Assembly: GCA_937897215.1 (NCBI GenBank)
Contig: CALCBQ010000086.1
Coordinates: 1 to 9,099, forward strand
DNA length: 9,099 nt
From: an uncultured Clostridia bacterium
GTDB taxonomy: Bacteria > Bacillota > Clostridia > Oscillospirales > Acutalibacteraceae
Direction of reading: 5' to 3'
A model generated the notes under the pieces. The model saw only the letters and a list, made by a program, of their open reading frames with translations, was not told the DNA's origin and did not search any database. This document shows positions 5,279-9,099 of the stretch, piece by piece. How positions within the stretch are numbered: position 1 is the stretch's first letter; the number at the start of each line of letters is the position of its first letter. A program made the translations under genes and the position numbers.

Positions 5279-5731
5279 TTATATTTTTATAGTTCCTGAA
5301 GCTTCAATTACTTCAAATTTGGTAGTTGGTTCAGACAAACTTCCTATAGTGTTTTCTATTCTAAAACTCTTGCTATATGCTTGATTTGGTGAAAATTGAA
5401 TTGGAACACGCAAACCATCTGAAATAGTAATTCCATTTCGGGTCTTTTTCGTGCTGTATTCACAATCCCATCCGATAAGGCTGCTTTTCAAAACAGCATT
5501 GATATTTCCGCTTGAAATAGTTTGTTTAGGAACAATAGAAATTTTAACAGTTGCTGTTGATGGGCCAGACAAAATACCTACACCATCACTTTCATAATTT
5601 TCTATAATAACACTTATTTCAAAATATTGTTCAAAATTTTCTGGGGTAATTTGAATAGTAGTTGCTGAACAACTTGTAAATGTGCAAGTCAAAAGTGCAA
5701 ATACCCCTAATATAGCTATTATCTTTTTCAA
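5279..5731 (-). CDS. Putative lipoprotein, 150 aa
   Basis: Residues 1-21 form a lipoprotein signal peptide: KK, a hydrophobic core IIAILGVFALLTCTF, and a lipobox-like FTSC with C21 as the probable lipidated Cys (C16 is a poorer alternative). The remaining 130 residues look like a secreted beta-rich domain (ISVIIENYESDGV, ATVKISIVPKQ, TKFEVIEASGTIKI). I do not recognise a specific family. The start codon is TTG, supported by AAGGAGAG 8 nt upstream on the minus strand. That SD overlaps the stop codon of the preceding 72-aa gene, so the pair is coupled. No terminator separates it from the toxin promoter that follows. Expected location is the outer face of the cell membrane. Confidence 0.8.
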   Translation of the reverse strand: MKKIIAILGVFALLTCTFTSCSATTIQITPENFEQYFEISVIIENYESDGVGILSGPSTATVKISIVPKQTISSGNINAVLKSSLIGWDCEYSTKKTRNGITISDGLRVPIQFSPNQAYSKSFRIENTIGSLSEPTTKFEVIEASGTIKI

Positions 5732-5743
5732 AATTATCTCTCC

Positions 5744-5962
5744 TTATTTTTCTTTCTTGATAAAAACTTTTTTCTCTTGCACTTCAATAATTACAAAGCC
5801 TAATTCTTTGCATTTCTTCGATAATGCAGATTTGTTTTTCAAATATGATTTGTCCTTTGGTAAAGGACACCCAGTAAGTTTTTCGTACTTTGAATCTGTT
5901 AGTTCAAAACAATCTTTATTAAAATATTTATCTAACGATTCAAGCTTCGGTCGATTATGCAT
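5744..5962 (-). CDS. Hypothetical basic 72-aa protein
   Basis: A Lys-rich soluble protein with no membrane segment. A patterned stretch, FELTDSKYEKLTGCPLPKDK (residues 19-38), is followed by KSALSKKCKELGF and a beta-like VIIEVQEKKVFIKK end, which looks like a compact alpha/beta or winged-helix fold. I cannot name a family. The ATG at 5962 has an ideal AGGAGG 7 nt upstream on the minus strand. It is the first gene of a two-gene operon with the lipoprotein, driven by the consensus promoter at 6015-6043 and divergent from the small HTH regulator, its likely controller. Confidence 0.75.
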   Translation of the reverse strand: MHNRPKLESLDKYFNKDCFELTDSKYEKLTGCPLPKDKSYLKNKSALSKKCKELGFVIIEVQEKKVFIKKEK

Positions 5963-5988
5963 AAAATATCCTCCTAACCCAATAATAT

Positions 5989-6005
5989 ATACTTAAAATA
6001 TTAAG
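5989..6005 (+). promoter_or_regulatory. Operator-like repeat A
   Basis: ATACTTAAAATATTAAG. It matches repeat B at 14 of 17 positions and repeat C at 13 of 17, in inverted orientation to them. It lies just downstream of the predicted start of the 72-aa protein/lipoprotein operon (about 6008). Confidence 0.5.
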
Positions 6006-6014
6006 CATATAACT

Positions 6015-6043
6015 ATTATAGTCAATATTTTGAGTATTGTCAA
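6015..6043 (-). promoter_or_regulatory. Perfect-consensus promoter of the 72-aa protein/lipoprotein operon
   Basis: On the minus strand TTGACA (6038-6043) and TATAAT (6015-6020) are separated by exactly 17 nt, the full sigma-A consensus. Such a promoter would be strongly active unless repressed, which fits the operator-like repeats covering its spacer and -35 region. Confidence 0.9.
6021..6037 (-). promoter_or_regulatory. Operator-like repeat B
   Basis: Minus-strand ATACTCAAAATATTGAC fills the 17-nt spacer between the -35 and -10 of the leftward promoter. It is in tandem with repeat C (18-bp period, 14 of 17 positions shared). A protein bound here would block RNA polymerase. Confidence 0.6.
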
Positions 6044-6063
6044 CAATTTAAGTATGTTAATAT
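6037..6063 (+). promoter_or_regulatory. Possible promoter of the HTH regulator
   Basis: TTGTCA (6037-6042) and an extended TGT-TAATAT (6055-6063) with a short 15-nt spacer. It overlaps the -35 region of the leftward promoter and repeat C, so one bound protein could affect both directions. The spacing is suboptimal, so this is tentative. Confidence 0.4.
6039..6055 (-). promoter_or_regulatory. Operator-like repeat C
   Basis: Minus-strand ATACTTAAATTGTTGAC, third copy of the 17-bp element. It overlaps the -35 of the leftward operon and the candidate rightward promoter of the HTH gene, a layout typical of autoregulated divergent Cro/CI-type control. Confidence 0.55.
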
Positions 6064-6079
6064 TAAATTGGTGATTGAA

Positions 6080-6280
6080 ATGATTAGTTATGAGCCATTT
6101 TATGAAACGCTATATAAAAAGGGTATAACTGAATATAATCTGATTTATAAACAGGGCTTTTCTGCAAATACCATTTACAGAATTAAAAAAGGCGAGGCTA
6201 TGAGTACAAAAACTCTTGATGCTCTTTGCTATGCACTCGATTGTGATATAGCCGATATAATTAAATTTGTTAAGGAATAA
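6080..6280 (+). CDS. Small Cro/CI-type helix-turn-helix regulator
   Basis: A 66-aa protein that is essentially one HTH domain: YKKGITEYNLIYKQGFSANT (residues 12-31) gives helices 2 and 3, IYRIKKGEAMSTKTLDALCY follows, and it ends CDIADIIKFVKE. This is the compact XRE/YozG-like type. The frame is open upstream to a TTG at 6068, but GGTGAT (6070-6075) just before the ATG at 6080 supports the later start. Divergent from the 72-aa protein/lipoprotein operon with about 117 bp between starts, it is the obvious candidate to bind the three 17-bp repeats there. Its stop codon is part of the terminator stem. Such proteins usually act as dimers repressing their own and neighbouring promoters; repression here is inferred. 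Confidence 0.88.
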   Translation: MISYEPFYETLYKKGITEYNLIYKQGFSANTIYRIKKGEAMSTKTLDALCYALDCDIADIIKFVKE

Positions 6281-6312
6281 CCGAATGGCGTGTTGGCTGT
6301 TCGGTTATTTTT
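6276..6312 (+). terminator. Intrinsic terminator of the HTH regulator gene
   Basis: AATAACCGAA (6276-6285) pairs perfectly with TTCGGTTATT (6300-6309), 14-nt loop, followed by a short T-run to 6312. The left arm contains the TAA stop codon (6278-6280), so termination begins directly at the end of translation. Confidence 0.85.
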
Positions 6313-6360
6313 CTGTCCTTTTTCACAAATTGAGTGAATATAATTCGGTAAAGTGTATCA

Positions 6361-6389
6361 TTGTAAAGGTTTTTTATTTAGTGTATAAT
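6361..6389 (+). promoter_or_regulatory. Promoter of the DRTGG / hydrogenase-like operon
   Basis: TTGTAA (6361-6366) and a perfect TATAAT (6384-6389) with a 17-nt spacer; predicted start about 6396, leaving a 35-nt leader. SD GGGAGG (6418-6423) lies 7 nt before the ATG at 6431. An inverted repeat TTCAC-N7-GTGAA (6322-6338) lies just upstream and could be an activator site, but this is weak. Confidence 0.65.
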
Positions 6390-6430
6390 TATATAGTATA
6401 TATCTGACGAAAAAGTCGGGAGGAATTATA

Positions 6431-6781
6431 ATGAAAGTTTATGAAATTAAAGAAATCCTTGATGCAGAAGTAATCTGTGGCGAAGAATTTATGGACCGTG
6501 ATGTTTTTACTGCTTGTGGTAGTGATATGATGAGCGATGTGCTCGCTTATGTTAAAGAACAGGCAGTTCTTCTTTCAGGACTTGTAAATCCACAGGTAGT
6601 TCGTACTGCAGAGATGATGGATATGCAGTGTATCGTATTTGTCCGTGGCAAAAAGCCCGACCAAGGAATTATTGACTTGGCAAAAGACCGTGATATTGTA
6701 CTTATGACTACAAAACAAGCAATGTTTGCATCTTGTGGTATGCTTTACGAAAAAGGTCTTCGAGGAGGAGCACCTGTATGA
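6431..6781 (+). CDS. DRTGG-domain protein, first copy
   Basis: A 116-aa protein resembling the DRTGG domain family, small alpha/beta domains whose ligand is unknown. Visible features are an N-terminal MKVYEIKEILDAEVICGEEF, a DRDVFTACGSDMMSDVLAYV block (residues 22-41) where the name-giving D-R-x-x-x-G pattern is degenerate, and repeated beta-alpha units (CIVFVRGKKPDQGIIDLA, DIVLMTTKQAMF). In Clostridia this type of gene is found next to a GHKL ATPase, a hydrogenase-like protein and a PHP protein, often near electron-bifurcating hydrogenase genes; that is recalled knowledge. First gene of the operon; its stop overlaps the next start by 4 nt (ATGA). Confidence 0.82.
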   Translation: MKVYEIKEILDAEVICGEEFMDRDVFTACGSDMMSDVLAYVKEQAVLLSGLVNPQVVRTAEMMDMQCIVFVRGKKPDQGIIDLAKDRDIVLMTTKQAMFASCGMLYEKGLRGGAPV

Positions 6782-7200
6782 GCAACTTGAAACTTCACTT
6801 TAATGTGCCGGGCGATGATTTTACACGAGCAGGCGAGGCGTCGGGAAGTGTCAAGAAAACATTGAAAGATTTGGGATTTAATCCTGAAGTGGTAAGAAAA
6901 ACCGTAATTGCACTTTATGAGGCGGAAATCAACCTTGTAATTCACGCGGGTGGCGGAGAAATTGATGTTGAAATTTCTCCGGAAAGTATCGATATGGTTT
7001 TAACTGACCAGGGCCCCGGAATCCCTGATGTTGAGTTGGCAATGAAAGAGGGCTATTCAACTGCACCTGACAACGTGCGCTCGTTAGGATTCGGTGCAGG
7101 TATGGGACTCCCTAACATTAAAAAATACACCGATGATATGAAAATTGATTCAACCGTTGGCGTAGGTACTACCATGTACCTAAAGGTATATACAGCATAG
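6778..7200 (+). CDS. GHKL ATPase, anti-sigma factor/serine kinase-like
   Basis: A 140-aa single-domain ATPase of the HATPase_c/RsbW-like type. The N box is EAEINLVIHA (E48, N52), the G1 box is DQGPGIPD (77-84), and the G2 region is GFGAGMGLPNIKKY (104-117), ending with a GVGTTMYL strand. All ATP-binding boxes are present but no phosphoacceptor or sensor domain is, which fits an anti-sigma or switch-kinase role. I chose the ATG at 6778, overlapping the preceding stop as ATGA and preceded by GAGGAGGAG (6762-6770), over an upstream in-frame ATG at 6733 that lies inside the DRTGG gene. The ATPase next to a hydrogenase-like iron-sulfur protein suggests a signalling unit reading redox or hydrogen state; that is inference. 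Confidence 0.9.
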   Translation: MSNLKLHFNVPGDDFTRAGEASGSVKKTLKDLGFNPEVVRKTVIALYEAEINLVIHAGGGEIDVEISPESIDMVLTDQGPGIPDVELAMKEGYSTAPDNVRSLGFGAGMGLPNIKKYTDDMKIDSTVGVGTTMYLKVYTA

Positions 7201-7208
7201 TTTATATA

Positions 7209-7287
7209 CGGTAGGGCGGGGTCTTGACCCCGCCGTAAAGAAAATACAATAATATTGCGGACAGACAAGGATGTCTGTCCCTACGCG
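7209..7287. repeat. Pair of palindromes inserted in the operon (REP/MITE-like)
   Basis: Two hairpins: GGCGGGGTC/GACCCCGCC (7215-7234) and GGACAGACA/TGTCTGTCC (7259-7280), joined by an A-rich linker. The outer ends mirror each other: CGGTAGGG on the left, CCCTACGCG on the right, giving an imperfect terminal inverted repeat around about 80 bp. From memory, palindromes flanked by GTAGGG/CCCTAC are a common dispersed element of Clostridia. Neither hairpin has a T-run, so they are not intrinsic terminators, though they may affect mRNA stability between ATPase and hydrogenase-like genes. Confidence 0.75.
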
Positions 7288-7318
7288 AATGTTTCTATTA
7301 ATGATTGGAGAAATAGAA

Positions 7319-8605
7319 ATGAACGAAACTTATTTCCATTCCGTTAGACTTGATGAGGAAAAATGTAAGGGCTGTGTTTCTTGCTTAAAGCGTTGCCCTA
7401 CAAATGCAATCAGAGTCCGTAACGGAAAGGCACACATAATTTCAGAGCGTTGTGTTGACTGTGGCGAATGTATAAGAATTTGTCCGCATCACGCTAAGTA
7501 TGCTGAAAAATACTCATTAAACGAAATTTTAGAATATAAATACAGAATTGCAGTGCCAGCTCCGTCTCTCTATGGTCAGTTCAATAATCTTGATGACACT
7601 GACTATGTTTTGACAGGGCTTAAACGAATGGGCTTTGACGATGTTTTTGAAGTGTCAAAAGGTGCTGAATTGGTAAGTGAAGCAACTCGTCTTATTCTTT
7701 CAATGAATAAGACTAAAAAGCCATTGATTTCTTCCGCTTGCCCCGCCGTTGTGCGACTTATCCGAGTACGTTTCCCTAACCTTATTGAAAATGTGCTTGA
7801 TTTGAACGCTCCTATGGAAGAGGCCGCACGCCTTGCACGAATTAAAGCGAAAGAAGAAACAGGACTTTCCGACGAAGACATAGGCGTGTTCTTTATTTCT
7901 CCATGTACTGCAAAAATTTCGTCAATCAAACAACCAATCTGTAATGGTAAGTCATATATCAACGGTGTTCTTGCCATTAAAGATATTTACCCCGTGCTTG
8001 TTCAGCAAATGGATAAAATTATCGAACTTGAATCTTTGAAAGATTCAGGAATTATCGGTGTGAGTTGGGCGTCATCAGGTGGCGAATCTGCAGCACTTCT
8101 TAAAGACAGATATTTAGCTGCAGATGGTATTGAAAATGTTATAAAAGTTCTTGAAGAGTTAGAAGATGAAAAACTCAATGACCTTGACTTTGTTGAACTC
8201 AATGCTTGTGCAGGCGGATGCGTTGGCGGACCGCTTACAGTTGAAAATCCCTTTGTAGCAAAAGCACGACTTCAACGACTTCGCAAATATATGCCTGTTT
8301 CTTGTAGCCATCTTGAATATGGCACAATTCCAAAAGAAATGCATTGGGAAAAACCATTGCAGGCTGCACCTTGGAAATTGGCAGATAATGTTTTCGAAGC
8401 AATGCAGAAAATGAACGAAATCAAAGAACTTGAAAACGAGTTACCGGGACTTGATTGCGGAATGTGTGGCTCTCCGTCTTGCCATTGCTTTGCAGAAGAT
8501 GTAGTCATTGGCAAGGCCGACAGAAACGACTGTATTTTCGCATTGAAAGACAAAGAAGGTGCGGAAAATTTTATTCCAAAACCGTTCAGAACAGAGGAAA
8601 AATAA
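7319..8605 (+). CDS. [FeFe]-hydrogenase-like iron-sulfur protein, probably sensory
   Basis: A 428-aa protein. Two ferredoxin 4Fe-4S motifs come first (C16, C19, C22, C26 and C45, C48, C51, C55), then a hydrogenase large-subunit domain. The three H-cluster signatures are present but altered: SSACP (138-142) for TSCCP, SPCTAK (194-199) for MPCxxK, and NACAGGCVGG (295-304) for the third. The four cluster ligands C141, C196, C297 and C301 are kept, but the proton-transfer Cys is A140, a change I recall from putative sensory HydS-type proteins. A C-terminal Cys cluster (C380, C383, C388, C405), typical of the RnfB/CODH-type 4Fe-4S fold, ends the protein; the PAS domain common in sensory hydrogenases is missing. 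ATG 7319 has GGAG 8 nt upstream; an in-frame ATG at 7271 lies inside a repeat hairpin and was rejected. Likely redox or hydrogen sensor. Confidence 0.87.
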   Translation: MNETYFHSVRLDEEKCKGCVSCLKRCPTNAIRVRNGKAHIISERCVDCGECIRICPHHAKYAEKYSLNEILEYKYRIAVPAPSLYGQFNNLDDTDYVLTGLKRMGFDDVFEVSKGAELVSEATRLILSMNKTKKPLISSACPAVVRLIRVRFPNLIENVLDLNAPMEEAARLARIKAKEETGLSDEDIGVFFISPCTAKISSIKQPICNGKSYINGVLAIKDIYPVLVQQMDKIIELESLKDSGIIGVSWASSGGESAALLKDRYLAADGIENVIKVLEELEDEKLNDLDFVELNACAGGCVGGPLTVENPFVAKARLQRLRKYMPVSCSHLEYGTIPKEMHWEKPLQAAPWKLADNVFEAMQKMNEIKELENELPGLDCGMCGSPSCHCFAEDVVIGKADRNDCIFALKDKEGAENFIPKPFRTEEK

Positions 8606-8931
8606 TGACTATCAAAGATTTGGTTGAAAAATTAGAACTTAAAATACTTGTTGAAGGCGATATGGACCGTGAAATCACAGGCGGTTACTGTGGCGACCTT
8701 TTAAGTTGGGTTATGGGTAGAGCACAAAGTGGCGATTGCTGGTTTACCGTAATGGGTAATATTAACGCTATTGGCGTTTGTGTGCTTGCTGATTGCAGTT
8801 GTATTGTACTTTGTGAAAACGCAACTCTTGACGATAATGCAAAAGAGCGTGCAGAAATGCAAGGTGTAACAATTCTTTCGTCAGAAGAAAATTCTTATAC
8901 TTTAGCAACAAAATTGGGTAATTTGTTATGA
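8605..8931 (+). CDS. DRTGG-domain protein, second copy
   Basis: A 108-aa protein closer to the DRTGG consensus than the first copy: DREITGGYCGDLLSWVMG (residues 21-38) followed by GDCWFTVMGNINAIGVCVLA and ITGG-type small-residue turns, ending in beta-alpha units (VTILSSEENSYTLATKL). ATG overlaps the preceding stop by one base (TAATG), with GAGG 7 nt upstream; its own TGA overlaps the next start (ATGA). Two divergent DRTGG proteins in one operon suggest paired or heteromeric partners of the hydrogenase-like protein and ATPase. The biochemical role of the domain is not known. Confidence 0.88.
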   Translation: MTIKDLVEKLELKILVEGDMDREITGGYCGDLLSWVMGRAQSGDCWFTVMGNINAIGVCVLADCSCIVLCENATLDDNAKERAEMQGVTILSSEENSYTLATKLGNLL

Positions 8932-9099
8932 ACTTAAAGTATGATTTTCATCTGCATTCGTGCTTGTCCCCTTGTGGCGATAACGATATGACACCATACA
9001 ACCTTGTTAACATGGCAAAACTTATGGGTTATGATATTATCGCCCTCACAGACCACAACTCCTGTCTTAATTGCCCTGCTGCTATAAAAGCAGGGGAGC
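8928..9099 (+). CDS. PHP-domain phosphoesterase-like protein (5' part, cut by window)
   Basis: The first 57 codons of a gene continuing beyond the window. The start gives MNLKYDFHLHSCLSPCGDND, where DFHLHS (residues 6-11) is the metal-binding D-x-H-x-H-S motif of PHP domains, and LTDHN (40-44) is the second motif. PHP domains are trinuclear-metal phosphoesterases found alone or in DNA polymerases and histidinol phosphatase. It overlaps the second DRTGG stop by 4 nt (ATGA) with only a weak SD, so translation is probably coupled. This DRTGG-PHP pairing beside hydrogenase-like genes is a recurrent clostridial arrangement; the substrate is unknown. Confidence 0.9.
   Translation, partial: MNLKYDFHLHSCLSPCGDNDMTPYNLVNMAKLMGYDIIALTDHNSCLNCPAAIKAGE

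Noticed and set aside
6068..6079. TTG start for the HTH regulator
   Set aside because: GGTGAT would fall inside the coding sequence; it fits as SD for the ATG at 6080, and the HTH domain is complete from there.
6322..6338. TTCAC-N7-GTGAA inverted repeat as a Rex or Crp/Fnr-type site for the hydrogenase-like operon
   Set aside because: The spacing and orientation do not match the Rex or Crp/Fnr consensus well, and five-base arms arise easily by chance in A+T-rich DNA; mentioned only with the promoter.
6733..6777. Upstream in-frame start for the GHKL ATPase
   Set aside because: It would overlap the DRTGG gene by about 48 nt and add an unrelated Arg/Ser-rich stretch; ATG 6778 has a strong SD and the usual ATGA overlap.
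7271..7318. Longer N-terminus for the hydrogenase-like protein, starting at ATG 7271
   Set aside because: The ATG lies in the loop and right arm of a repeat hairpin with no SD; ATG 7319 has GGAG at 8 nt and gives the expected start just before the first ferredoxin motif.

Overview
The window looks like chromosomal DNA of a low-GC Firmicute, most likely a gut-type member of the Clostridia (Oscillospirales/Ruminococcaceae-like). I infer this from strong AGGAGG-type ribosome binding sites, A+T-rich spacers, consensus sigma-A promoters, a decarboxylase sodium-pump subunit, an [FeFe]-hydrogenase-like protein with DRTGG/PHP neighbours, and two families of short palindromic interspersed repeats typical of these genomes. 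No tRNA, rRNA, CRISPR array or insertion sequence was seen.

Layout. Positions 1-66 hold repeat DNA. On the minus strand follow a 70-aa hypothetical gene (96-308) and a DUF554 membrane protein gene (390-1127) with its own terminator and promoter. On the plus strand lie the beta and gamma membrane subunits of a sodium-translocating decarboxylase (1325-2689), closed by a textbook terminator. A second plus-strand operon (2857-4937) encodes a six-helix membrane protein and a condensation-superfamily acyltransferase joined by a 1-nt stop/start overlap.

The most interesting region is 4936-5269. It has the full architecture of a type I toxin-antitoxin locus. A 23-codon minus-strand ORF (5077-5148) encodes a single hydrophobic helix ending in Lys-Lys, behind a very strong Shine-Dalgarno sequence and its own promoter. 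A convergent small RNA of about 87 nt (about 5001-5087) has a consensus promoter and an intrinsic terminator whose stem overlaps the toxin stop codon. The two transcripts begin with related hairpin leaders, and an 11-bp element repeated directly in the DNA gives the RNAs complementary loops. Next to it lies a small accessory module: a two-gene minus-strand operon (a 72-aa basic protein and a lipoprotein, 5279-5962) divergent from a Cro/CI-like regulator (6080-6280). Three 17-bp operator-like repeats cover the operon's perfect-consensus promoter.

From 6384 to the right end runs a plus-strand operon: DRTGG protein, GHKL ATPase, [FeFe]-hydrogenase-like iron-sulfur protein, second DRTGG protein, and a PHP-domain protein cut by the window edge. 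Most junctions overlap, but an 80-bp palindromic repeat pair is inserted between the ATPase and the hydrogenase-like gene. The hydrogenase-like protein keeps all four H-cluster cysteines but has Ala where catalytic enzymes carry the proton-transfer Cys, so a sensory or regulatory role is more likely than bulk hydrogen turnover.
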